A DNA stretch of 64,000 nt, from NCBI RefSeq assembly GCF_016904955.1, contig NZ_JADIKE010000032.1, forward strand, positions 62,001-126,000, given 5' to 3'. The DNA comes from Dyella flava. Its GTDB lineage: Bacteria; Pseudomonadota; Gammaproteobacteria; Xanthomonadales; Rhodanobacteraceae. The notes beneath the pieces were generated by a model. It worked only from the letters and a program-made list of their open reading frames with translations, made no database searches and was not told where the DNA came from. Of the stretch, positions 27,982 to 36,720 are shown one piece after another. Within the stretch, counting starts at the first letter, position 1, and each line of letters starts with the position of its first letter. The translations under genes were made by a program, and so were the position numbers.

Positions 27982-30900
27982 GGGCAATCATCGTTCTCCC
28001 GGGCATGGCTTGCCCATTTGGCGAGTGTTTTAACCCCCTGAACACCCAGCTGCGTGCCGACAACGTCTGCGATGGCCGACTGGTGGTTGGCAATGCGTGA
28101 CTCCAACTTCGCGACACGAGCCGCGGCTCGTGCACCCTCTAATTGGGCGGTCAACGTCTTAAGTGCTTGCCCGGAGGTTTTTGCGGTTTTCGCAACTGCG
28201 CCCCAGCCAGGCGCAATGGCGCTGGCTGCAGCAGCGATGCCCACGTCCGTCCAATTGTAATTATTGACGTCGAACGCGTCGTTGCCGGCCATGTAGTTAC
28301 CGGCCGCTTGCAGACCAAGTTCCACCGCCGCGCCAATCGCTGCCCCCACAAGCCCAAATTCGCCCGTGGGATCCGTCGCTGAAAGTGGATCGGCACCGAC
28401 ATAGCCATACAGACTCCACTGCCCACCGGCGAAGCTGAGCGGATCTACTTGTCGATAACGTCCGATCGCCGGGTCATAGTGTCGCTGGATGTTGTAATGC
28501 AGTCCCGTTTCTACATCAAAGTATTGCCCCGGGAAGCGCAGGTTATAGACATAGCCGGTTGTCGCGTTCGGTTGGTGCTCACCAAAGGGACTGCCCAGCA
28601 CCGACCAGCTCCAAAGCGTGTTGCCGTGTGCATCTTCTACGGCTCGTGGGGTGCCGAGTTCATCCCCGATGACGTAACCGATGCTGCTGCCCTGGCCGGC
28701 GAGGTCGATCACTGCCACCGGCAACGTGCCCAACCACAGATAGTCGCGGTCAGTGCTACCGCGTTCGGCGATCAGTTGGCTTTGCTCGTTGTAGATGAAA
28801 CGCGCGCTTACCATTTGCGGCAGCGCCACGGTTTTCGCCACTCGTTCGCCGAAGGCGTTGTAGGAGTAGGTGGCGACGGTGCTGCCGTTGCGACGGACTG
28901 CAGCTACGCGGTTCCTGCCATCGTACTCGTAGCCCCAGGTTTCGCCCGCCACGCTTTCGCCAGAAGTATTGCCGTCCAAATCGTAATGGCGAGTACTTGT
29001 GCCGGTGGCAGTGAGCCAATGGGTGTTAGGCGCGTATCTGTAGGTGCCGGTGGCCAAGCCGCCGCCGATTTTACTCAGGCGGTCCCCAGCCTTGGAGTAG
29101 CTATAGCTTTCCAACTGTTGACTGTTGGCATCGCGGACTTCGGTCAGGCGACCCAGCTTATCGTAAGTGAAGGCGCCACTCCGGTCACCTTCGGTGAGTC
29201 TGGTGACCTGGCCAGCCACATTGCGGGTGTAACGCAGGGAGAGAGCATTGCTGACTACATCCGTCAGGCGGTAGTTGGCGTCGTAATCGCGGGTGACGCG
29301 ATGGCCGTTGCCGAGCTTATAGCTGGCGATCGGGCCGAACGGTAGGTACGTGACATCGCTGATCACGGTAGTGGGGGCGCCATTAGGAGGCGTCACGGTC
29401 ATGGCTGTCACTTGCCCGGCCTCATTGCGCGTGTAGCTGATCTGGTTGCCAGTCGGTTGAGTGATGGCGCGTAGACGACCTGCGGGTGTATAGGCGTAGA
29501 GGGTAATGTCGGCGTGTGCCCCTTGCGTCTGGTGCTTGGCGATCACCGCGCCGCGTGCGTCATAGCAGTACGAGGTTGTGACAGCCGTTTCCACCACCCG
29601 GGTCAAGCGACCAAGCGGATAGGAGCCAGTGCATCCGGTGAGCGTATCGGGCTCGTCGTAGACATAGGTGACCGCGTCGCTGGCCGTGCCGGTACTGAAA
29701 CTAGTCACCCGATTGAGCGCATCATATGTATATGAACGCGCGATGCTGCGCGCGTCGACGCTCTGTGTCAGGTTGCCGGCGGAGTCGTAAACGTTGGTAG
29801 TGGTGCCGCTGTCCGGACTGGTGTGTTGGATGAGGTTGTCCAGCCCATCGTAGGCGTACGTGGTTGCCAAGCCATCGGGGTCAACGACGCGATCCAGGCG
29901 ATCCAGGGTGTCGATGTTAAACGTGCTTCGAGTCTCGGTCCAGTTGTTATCTCTGTCGACGTATGTATTGATGGTTTGTACGCGTCGGTTCAGTGCATCG
30001 TAACTGTGCTGGCTGGAGACTTCTTGCGCGTTCCAACTCCAGACCAAATTTCCGTTGGCATCGTAACCATTGTCGTACGGAGCACTAAACACTTCATTTT
30101 GCAGACCATCTAAGGCGGTAAAGAGTTGACCACGTGAGTTGAAGTAATTTTCAATGCTTTTCTTGAGCTGACCATTCTTTGCATAGGTAGATTCAACGAT
30201 TCTATTTCCGGCAAGGTCAAGGGTGTATTGAACGTGGTTACCTAACGGATCAGTCACCTTGGTCAACCGATGGGCCTTATCATAGCTGTAGGTAGTGACA
30301 GCGCCATCCGGATCAGTGATGGTTTGCACGGCGCCGTAGGGTGTGTAAGTGAAGTTGGTGGTCGCGCCACCAATCGTGCGCGAGGCTAGCCAGCCACGTG
30401 GAGTATACGTAAGGTCGATAGTGACGCCGTTGGCGTCCATGATTCGGTTGATCCTTCCGTTGATATCGTACGACACGATCGTGGTGACGTGCCCTAGAGC
30501 ATCCGTCACGGTGTGCAGGTCGCCAGCTTGGAAGCACGCCGCGCCGGGTGTGCTGCAGTTTACTGCGCTACTCGTCAAGTAGTAGCTGTACCTCGTGGTC
30601 TGACGGAGGTCAGTGCGAGGTCCGGTCGCGGCGAGTAACAATCCGGGTAACGGGCATCGCATCGCATCGGTAGCCGTACAATACGAGTAGGTCCATCGAC
30701 GGACGCCACCGGGTACGTCCCCTGCATCCGCACAACTGTAATGTGCCGCGGCGTCATTCGTCGGATCAACGTCGCATCGTGCAATCGTTTGGCCGTTGGC
30801 ATTGTAACGCCAATGCGTCGCGCTAACGGGGCGATCTGCGGCGTCACTCACTGTTCGCGACGTGGGGACGTGCATGACGCTATCCCATTCCCAGGTCGTC

Positions 30901-32573
30901 GTTCGCTCGCTCGCCGTCCCCTTGGTTTCTTTGAGCTGCTCAAGCAGCCCTTCCTCGTTGTAACGCGTGGCGACTGTGCCACCGTTAAAGTCCGTGTAGG
31001 TGGCTGGGTAGCCCAACGTATCGTATGTACGTTTCTTCCAGGGTTGTCGGCACTGTGTGCTGCACGGGCGGGAACTTGCGCTGACTTGATATCGGCCGAA
31101 GGCGTTTGTGAACGAAATATCCGTCCCTGCACCGAGTGGCGTTTGTAGTGACGCGGAGCCGTCTTCGTTGTAGTAAATAAATGTTTCGTCTGCGCTTCCC
31201 GCGAAACTCGTCTTAGTGGCGCGGCCCCGTTCATCATAGTTCGTTTCCTCAAATCGCTCTCCCGCTTCATCGATGACGGCAACCAGTGCATGGATGCGTT
31301 GGGTGTCGTAGCGATACGAGCGGCCTTTGCCATCCGGATAGCGAACGCTACTGAGATTGTTGCTCGCGTCGTAGCCATACTCGATAGCCCCGCGGTCGGG
31401 AAGGACGATACGAGAGACGCGCTTCTGATCGTCGTAGTAAAACGCGAGGGAACGCCCGTACGGGTCTGTCGCTGTCAACAACAAGCCCGACGCTGGCGCA
31501 CGACTCTTGGGTGTGTCTGCTACGCTGTACCTAAACGACATGCTTTGCCCGGATTCGTCGTGAATCGATTCTAAGAAGCCCCGTAAGGAATACGTCTCAA
31601 ATTGTCGAGTTCCGGCCACGAACAGGCTATAGCCGCTGACCTTGCCGTCCGCATCCTCGAGCTCGACCAGTACGTCCGACACCATAGGGCTCGTCGTCCA
31701 CCACCCATCTTGCTTGGTAAAGGTCTCGCGCTTGCCGTCCGGCCGGGTCACGATCGCACGCTGCCCTGCATCGCCGTTGGCCACCTGAACGAATCGGTCA
31801 AAGGAGTGGCGCCAGTGAGCACCTAACGTGGCGGATATCACGCCATCATTGCTGTTGTAAAAACGGCGAAAGGTCAGCCAGGGCCCCAACTCAAGATCCG
31901 TGTCTTGCTGAAATTTATTACCGATGGCCAGATTAATCGGATCCCCTTCCATGGGCGCGCCATCACGACAGCGGGATGCGGTGTTGTTGAAGCTCCCAGA
32001 TGGCGTGGATTCATCGCTATTGTCACCGACGCCACCGTCACAATCTCTGCCACTGCCCAGGTTTTCGCCGGTATCGGCTGTATCCGCCGGATCCGACGGA
32101 TGTGTCGGGTCCGACGCATCGGGGGATTCGAGCATCAGAATGTAAGCATCGTGATACCCTGGGAAACCTGGATATGAAAAGAAAGTGTCACGGCACAAAA
32201 AACCGTCAAAGCCTGTTTCATCAATGCCGGGATACACCTGTAACAGCGCTTTGTACGTCCCATCGCTGTAGTTGATCCATCGATCTTCCCATATTATTTC
32301 GCAGATATCGGGCACATCTGGCGCTTCCGCGAGCACGTAGTCGTCTACCGCCTCCTGCACGCCCTGAAAGGGGCCGTGCACGGCTCCTGTAGGATGCCAA
32401 TTCCAGTCCAATAGCTGCCAGAAGTAAGGTGGCTTCTTGACACCGATTGCAGTCGGAGTGACCTGAGCCGTGGTATGTGACGGACGCGAGTAACCGGTGG
32501 CGTGAGCCGTCGACATGGACATGTTGATAAGCACCGTGATCGCGAACAACGAAGAAATGAATCTGCAAGGCAT
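27978..32573 (-). CDS. Secreted RHS/YD-repeat protein (polymorphic toxin candidate)
   Basis: A 1531-residue protein with a Sec signal peptide (SLFAITVLINMSMSTAHA) after MPCRFIS. A non-repetitive N-terminal domain of ~190 residues comes first, followed by the RHS opener GDPINLAIGNKFQQDTDLEL. A long YD-repeat array follows (for example YDKAHRLTKVTDPLGN, YDALNRVTSF, YDKLGRLTEVRD), including a Cys-rich insertion around CDVDPTNDAAAHYSCADAG. The RHS core closes with FPGQYFDVETGLHYNIQRHY and DPLSATDPTGEFGL. The last ~123 residues are a variable tail (VGAAIGAAVELGLQAAGNYM then helical Ala-rich sequence) with no nuclease motif I recognise. GAGGA precedes the ATG. GC is lower than in flanking genes. 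Confidence 0.88.
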   Translation of the reverse strand: MPCRFISSLFAITVLINMSMSTAHATGYSRPSHTTAQVTPTAIGVKKPPYFWQLLDWNWHPTGAVHGPFQGVQEAVDDYVLAEAPDVPDICEIIWEDRWINYSDGTYKALLQVYPGIDETGFDGFLCRDTFFSYPGFPGYHDAYILMLESPDASDPTHPSDPADTADTGENLGSGRDCDGGVGDNSDESTPSGSFNNTASRCRDGAPMEGDPINLAIGNKFQQDTDLELGPWLTFRRFYNSNDGVISATLGAHWRHSFDRFVQVANGDAGQRAIVTRPDGKRETFTKQDGWWTTSPMVSDVLVELEDADGKVSGYSLFVAGTRQFETYSLRGFLESIHDESGQSMSFRYSVADTPKSRAPASGLLLTATDPYGRSLAFYYDDQKRVSRIVLPDRGAIEYGYDASNNLSSVRYPDGKGRSYRYDTQRIHALVAVIDEAGERFEETNYDERGRATKTSFAGSADETFIYYNEDGSASLQTPLGAGTDISFTNAFGRYQVSASSRPCSTQCRQPWKKRTYDTLGYPATYTDFNGGTVATRYNEEGLLEQLKETKGTASERTTTWEWDSVMHVPTSRTVSDAADRPVSATHWRYNANGQTIARCDVDPTNDAAAHYSCADAGDVPGGVRRWTYSYCTATDAMRCPLPGLLLAATGPRTDLRQTTRYSYYLTSSAVNCSTPGAACFQAGDLHTVTDALGHVTTIVSYDINGRINRIMDANGVTIDLTYTPRGWLASRTIGGATTNFTYTPYGAVQTITDPDGAVTTYSYDKAHRLTKVTDPLGNHVQYTLDLAGNRIVESTYAKNGQLKKSIENYFNSRGQLFTALDGLQNEVFSAPYDNGYDANGNLVWSWNAQEVSSQHSYDALNRRVQTINTYVDRDNNWTETRSTFNIDTLDRLDRVVDPDGLATTYAYDGLDNLIQHTSPDSGTTTNVYDSAGNLTQSVDARSIARSYTYDALNRVTSFSTGTASDAVTYVYDEPDTLTGCTGSYPLGRLTRVVETAVTTSYCYDARGAVIAKHQTQGAHADITLYAYTPAGRLRAITQPTGNQISYTRNEAGQVTAMTVTPPNGAPTTVISDVTYLPFGPIASYKLGNGHRVTRDYDANYRLTDVVSNALSLRYTRNVAGQVTRLTEGDRSGAFTYDKLGRLTEVRDANSQQLESYSYSKAGDRLSKIGGGLATGTYRYAPNTHWLTATGTSTRHYDLDGNTSGESVAGETWGYEYDGRNRVAAVRRNGSTVATYSYNAFGERVAKTVALPQMVSARFIYNEQSQLIAERGSTDRDYLWLGTLPVAVIDLAGQGSSIGYVIGDELGTPRAVEDAHGNTLWSWSVLGSPFGEHQPNATTGYVYNLRFPGQYFDVETGLHYNIQRHYDPAIGRYRQVDPLSFAGGQWSLYGYVGADPLSATDPTGEFGLVGAAIGAAVELGLQAAGNYMAGNDAFDVNNYNWTDVGIAAAASAIAPGWGAVAKTAKTSGQALKTLTAQLEGARAAARVAKLESRIANHQSAIADVVGTQLGVQGVKTLAKWASHARENDDCP

Positions 32574-33288
32574 ATGGAATCCTCACCGGCCGGCTGTAAC
32601 GGGCAACGTTCGGATCATGATCGGGGCAGGACAGGCCCTTCGAAATCAGCGCATGCCGCACATGTGTGTGCGTCTGTTGCTCATGCTTGAGTCAGGCAAG
32701 TCTCAGGCGCATACCTCGGGCGTAACGAGTTGGACCTTGCGGGAGAAGGAATGAAGCGCATATGTCAAAGATCAGGGACAGTCGTTTCGGAACTCTTCCC
32801 GGTGAGTGCTTGATTCTCTTTTTCATGGCCTGTAGCGGTAAGTGCGCAATTGGAGGGAGCCCCTGTACCAAACCTCACGTACGTGGCCTCGGGTTCACAG
32901 GCGCCCTGATGGTGCCATTTGAAGATCGGCGATCTTCCTGTAACTAAGACGCCAGTGCTGGCCGTGACGAAACCAAAGCGTTGCCTATTTAACCCTACGT
33001 GTTACTAAACATGACAAAAGTACGCAATTTCTAAAATCTTTAGAAAAAATGCGGCCAATGATCAAATGCTTATGTCGTGGGTGTTGATATCAGCTAGTGG
33101 TTGATCAGCTGACGGCGTGGGCTAGTCCTGATTTCACGGACACCTGAAAGCGAGGACGTATCCCTTTTCCATTCGACCCTCTTCACCTTCTTACCACCCA
33201 GGTTCGGAGCCGCTCCATGCCATTGAGGTACGGTTTGAGATCGGTATAGAGTTGGACCCTCTCCCCATGGGCTCAAATCATTGGCCCC
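32574..33288. other. Low-GC intergenic region upstream of the RHS gene and catB
   Basis: 715 bases between divergent RHS and catB genes. The central part (about 32,940-33,070) is AT-rich and probably holds promoters. ORFs of 60-80 codons on the plus strand near 32.5-32.95 kb have no family features and overlap the RHS leader. No IS ends or RNA genes were recognised. Confidence 0.4.
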
Positions 33289-34440
33289 ATGAACGACACC
33301 TCTCACAACTTGACGACGAGCAGCGCATCGCGCATCGAGCGCGTTGAAACGTTGTTGCTCGATATCCCCACCATCCGCCCGCATCGCCTGTCCGTGGCCA
33401 CGATGCACGGTCAGTTATTGATGCTGGTTCGCGTATACACCGCCGACGGAATCGTCGGCCTGGGTGAAGGCACAACTATCGGTGGACTTGCTTATGGGCC
33501 GGAAAGCCCGGAAGGCATGAAGCTGACCGTCGATCGCTACATCGCGCCACAACTTGTGGGTGCTGACAGCGATCGAGTGCAGGCGCTGATGGATCACCTT
33601 GGTAAGTTGGTCAAAGGCAACAACTTCGTCAAATGTGCGATAGAGACGGCCTTGCTGGACGCTCGCGCCAAACGGATTGGCGTGCCGTTGTCCGAGCTTC
33701 TCGGTGGCCGCCGCCGTGACACCCTGCCAGTGGCATGGACCTTGGCATCGGGCGACACCGGTCGTGATATCGAAGAGGCCGAGCACATGTTGGAGATGCG
33801 CCGGCATAACATTTTTAAGCTCAAGATTGGCTTGCGCACGGTGGATGCCGACGTGGCTCACGTGGCTGCGATAAAACGCGCACTAGGTTCGCGCGGTAGC
33901 GTACGCGTAGACGTAAACATGGCCTGGAGTGAAACCGAGGCTATACGGGGTATGGCAGGGTTGGTCGACGCTGGGTGTGAGTTGGTCGAGCAACCCGTGA
34001 AGTCGGCTTTCACCCTGGCGCGGCTGGTGCGACGTTTTCCGATTGCTCTGATGGCTGATGAGTCGGTGCATGGTCCGGACAGTGCATTTGAGCTCGCACG
34101 TGCTGCAGCGGCGGACGCGTTTACCGTAAAGATTGAGCAGTCGGGCGGCCTGTTTGCTGGAGGGCAGGTTGCGGCTATTGCAGATGCGGCAGGCATTGAA
34201 TTGTATGGCGGGACAATGCTGGAAGGCGCCATTGGAACCATCGCCGCAGCCCAGCTTTTCTCGACGTTCCGTCAACTCCAATGGGGAACGGAGTTATTCG
34301 GGCCGCTACTTCTAACTGAAGAAATTCTCACCGAGCCGTTGCGCTACGAGAACTTCCAATTGCATTTGCCGAATGGTCCCGGCCTTGGTATTGCCCTGGA
34401 TGAGGAGCGCGTCAATTCCCTCCGGCGTGACCGTGACTAG
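33289..34440 (+). CDS. catB: Muconate cycloisomerase-type enzyme of the enolase superfamily
   Basis: Converts cis,cis-muconate to muconolactone in the catechol branch of the beta-ketoadipate pathway. Length 383 fits. The catalytic pattern is visible: K177-x-K179 in FKLKIG, metal ligands D208 (VRVDVN), E234 (LVEQPV) and D257 (LMADES), and K281 (TVKIEQSGG). YGGTMLEGAIGT and ELFGPLLL are CatB-like. It stands alone: neither catA nor catC is nearby, so its substrate supply must come from elsewhere, or it has another muconate-like substrate. Confidence 0.88.
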   Translation: MNDTSHNLTTSSASRIERVETLLLDIPTIRPHRLSVATMHGQLLMLVRVYTADGIVGLGEGTTIGGLAYGPESPEGMKLTVDRYIAPQLVGADSDRVQALMDHLGKLVKGNNFVKCAIETALLDARAKRIGVPLSELLGGRRRDTLPVAWTLASGDTGRDIEEAEHMLEMRRHNIFKLKIGLRTVDADVAHVAAIKRALGSRGSVRVDVNMAWSETEAIRGMAGLVDAGCELVEQPVKSAFTLARLVRRFPIALMADESVHGPDSAFELARAAAADAFTVKIEQSGGLFAGGQVAAIADAAGIELYGGTMLEGAIGTIAAAQLFSTFRQLQWGTELFGPLLLTEEILTEPLRYENFQLHLPNGPGLGIALDEERVNSLRRDRD

Positions 34441-34480
34441 CCTTCCACTGTGCCCGTCAGTGATTCCATATCCCGTGCAA

Positions 34481-35878
34481 CTACACGGAACGCTGGATGT
34501 GCGGGAAATGCAGCGTGAAACGCGTGCAATCGGCCTGGCTTTGCACCGACACCGAACCGCCATGCAATTCCATGATGCTTTTGACGATCGACAAACCCAG
34601 CCCGGTGGAGTTGGCCGAATCGCTGCGTGAGCGATCCACGCGATAGAAGCGGTCGAACAGCTTGTCCAGGTGTTCTGGGTCGATACCCTGGCCTGGATTT
34701 TCCACGATGACATCCACGCCCTGTTCGGTGTTCGCTGCGCGCAGATCAATCGTCTGACCCGATGGCGTGTAGCGCAGCGCGTTGGAAAGAAGATTGTTCA
34801 CGGCGCGGCGGAACAGGTCGCGGTCGGCGTGGACGATAGCTGAAGCATCCACGCGAATGGCGACCCCGGCTTCGGAAGACAGGCCTTCGAAATAGTCGGC
34901 GATGCGATGCAGTTCCTGTTCGGTGTCGAGCTTCACACGCTGCAACGCAAACTGCGGGCTCTCGGCGCGGGCCAGAAACAGCACGCTTTCGATGGTGCGG
35001 CTGACGCGATCACATTCTTCAATATTCGAACCGAGCAGCGCTTCGTACTCGGCGGTGGAGCGGTGTCGGTTCAGTGCCACTTCGCTGGCCCCACGCAGAT
35101 TGCCGATCGGCGTGCGCAGGTCATGGGCCAGGTCCACCGTGAACTGCCATACGCGCGCAAAGCCCTGTTCCAGACGGGCCAGCATGTCGTTCAACGAAGC
35201 CGCCAGTGCGAGCAATTCCGTCGGCGCATCCTGCAGCGGCATGCGCGTGCTCAGGCGCTGGGCGGTGATGGCCGACGCGCTTTCCGCCATGCTTCTGAGC
35301 GGGCGCAGTGCGCGACGCACCAGCAGATAGCTCAGCAGCACGGCAACCAATAAACCGGTGAACAGGGAAAGCGCGACATCGACGCGATACTTGTCGAGCA
35401 AGGCTGTGCGATCGGCCAGCGAGCGCGCCACGGTGATGGTGATCGATTCGCCGTCTTGCAGCGTGGCCGCCGTGGCGACGCCGCGGATCTCGTTGCCGTC
35501 GTGGTCTTTCCAGGATCGGATGCTCTCGGGAACGATGCGCTGGTCCGCCGGAACCACGGGTTGCGCGGGCAACTCGTAACCCATGGGCACATGATCGACC
35601 AGCGCATGACCGTCGCGATCGGTGACGTGCAGTCCTTCGGCATTGTCACCCAGTACCAGCGCTATCAGGCGGTCCTTATGCGCGACGACGTCGGCAGGCG
35701 ATGCCATCTCTTCCGCCAGCCGGCGCAAATGCCGCGCGTCCAGCATGATATTCGTCTGGTCGTGAATATAGATGCGCCGCGACACCGCCTGGAACAGCAG
35801 AAAGCCCACCACGCTGAAACAGGTCACCGTGATCACCACGAAGGTAATGGTGAGCCGCGCGGTGAGCGAGTGGCGCAT
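34481..35878 (-). CDS. Heavy-metal-type sensor histidine kinase (CusS/CopS-like)
   Basis: A 465-residue inner-membrane kinase. TM1 is at about 9-30, followed by a periplasmic sensor domain of ~135 residues and TM2 at about 167-187. The HAMP domain (LVRRALRPLRSMAESASAI) comes next, then the dimerisation domain with phospho-acceptor H252 in DLAHDLRTPI. The ATPase N box reads RAVNNLLSNALRYTPSG and the G boxes GQGIDPEHL and STGLGLSIVKSIMELHGG. Its ATG directly abuts the response-regulator stop, so they are one operon. Divergence from an RND pump operon suggests it controls efflux; the ligand could be copper, silver or an organic toxicant. Confidence 0.92.
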   Translation of the reverse strand: MRHSLTARLTITFVVITVTCFSVVGFLLFQAVSRRIYIHDQTNIMLDARHLRRLAEEMASPADVVAHKDRLIALVLGDNAEGLHVTDRDGHALVDHVPMGYELPAQPVVPADQRIVPESIRSWKDHDGNEIRGVATAATLQDGESITITVARSLADRTALLDKYRVDVALSLFTGLLVAVLLSYLLVRRALRPLRSMAESASAITAQRLSTRMPLQDAPTELLALAASLNDMLARLEQGFARVWQFTVDLAHDLRTPIGNLRGASEVALNRHRSTAEYEALLGSNIEECDRVSRTIESVLFLARAESPQFALQRVKLDTEQELHRIADYFEGLSSEAGVAIRVDASAIVHADRDLFRRAVNNLLSNALRYTPSGQTIDLRAANTEQGVDVIVENPGQGIDPEHLDKLFDRFYRVDRSRSDSANSTGLGLSIVKSIMELHGGSVSVQSQADCTRFTLHFPHIQRSV

Positions 35879-36559
35879 TCATTCCTCCTCGTGTTCGAGA
35901 TCGAGCACGTAGCCCATGCCGCGTACAGTGTGGATCAGCTTCACCTCGAAGCCGTCGTCGATCTTCGAGCGCAGGCGGCGAATCGCGACTTCCACCACGT
36001 TGGTGTCGCTGTCGAAATTCATGTCCCACACGAAGGAGGCGATCTGCGTACGGCTGAGTACCTCGCCGCGCCGGCGTGCGAGCAGTTGCAGCAGCGAGAA
36101 TTCGCGCGGGGTGAGATCGACGCGCTGGCCGCCACGCCGCACGCGCCGGCGCACCGCATCGATCTCCAGGTCGCCAATATGCATGTGCTCGATGTCGCGC
36201 GGCGGACCACGGCGGAGCAGGGTGCGGATGCGGGCCAGCAATTCGACAAAAGCAAACGGCTTGGCCAGGTAATCGTCGGCGCCCAGTTCCAGGCCCTTCA
36301 CCCGTTCTTCCAGCTCGTCCATTGCGGTAAGAAACAGCACCGGTGTGTCACGTTTCGCGCGCAGGCGCTTGAGCACCTCCCAGCCGTCCATGCCCGGCAG
36401 CATGATGTCCAGCACGATCAGCGCATAGTCTTCCTCGAGCGCATTGTGCAGGCCGTCGACGCCGTTGGTGGCGATGTCGACGGTAAAGCCGGATTCTTCG
36501 AGGCCTTTCTTCAGGTACTCGCCGGCTTTCTTTTCGTCTTCGACTACAAGCAGACGCAT
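35879..36559 (-). CDS. OmpR/CusR-type response regulator
   Basis: A 227-residue regulator. The receiver domain has acidic pocket E7-D8 (VVEDE), phospho-acceptor D51 ([14 protein letters not shown]) and K near 101 (YLAKPF). The OmpR winged helix follows ([20 protein letters not shown], then [20 protein letters not shown]). Start ATG 36559 has GAGGA six bases upstream, preferred over 36571. The motif at 36614-36628, ~55 bases upstream, looks like the metal-response box such regulators bind, so autoregulation is likely. Confidence 0.93.
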   Translation of the reverse strand: MRLLVVEDEKKAGEYLKKGLEESGFTVDIATNGVDGLHNALEEDYALIVLDIMLPGMDGWEVLKRLRAKRDTPVLFLTAMDELEERVKGLELGADDYLAKPFAFVELLARIRTLLRRGPPRDIEHMHIGDLEIDAVRRRVRRGGQRVDLTPREFSLLQLLARRRGEVLSRTQIASFVWDMNFDSDTNVVEVAIRRLRSKIDDGFEVKLIHTVRGMGYVLDLEHEEE

Positions 36560-36613
36560 GGCAGTCCTCATCGTGCTTGAGCTGCATCATAGCCACATGC
36601 GCCGCGCGCCACG

Positions 36614-36628
36614 ATTACAGAATTGTCA
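36614..36628. promoter_or_regulatory. Cop/Cus-box-like operator between the two-component genes and the RND operon
   Basis: ATTACAGAATTGTCA, i.e. TGACA-ATTC-TGTAAT on the other strand, an imperfect dyad that resembles the CopR/CusR box pattern TGACAnnnnTGTnAT. It lies ~55 bases from the regulator start and ~92 bases from the RND start, so one site could serve both divergent operons. Confidence 0.55.
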
Positions 36629-36720
36629 GGTGCTCGTCAGTATCCGGCAAGCGCCCGGAGCCTAGCCTTCCAAGCGTCCTCCGACTCACCAGGCCCCAGG
36701 GGCCGGCAACGAGGTTCGCC

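Noticed and set aside
32762..32947. 61-codon ORF upstream of catB
   Set aside because: No ribosome-binding site, no similarity I recognise, and located in an otherwise non-coding low-GC stretch.
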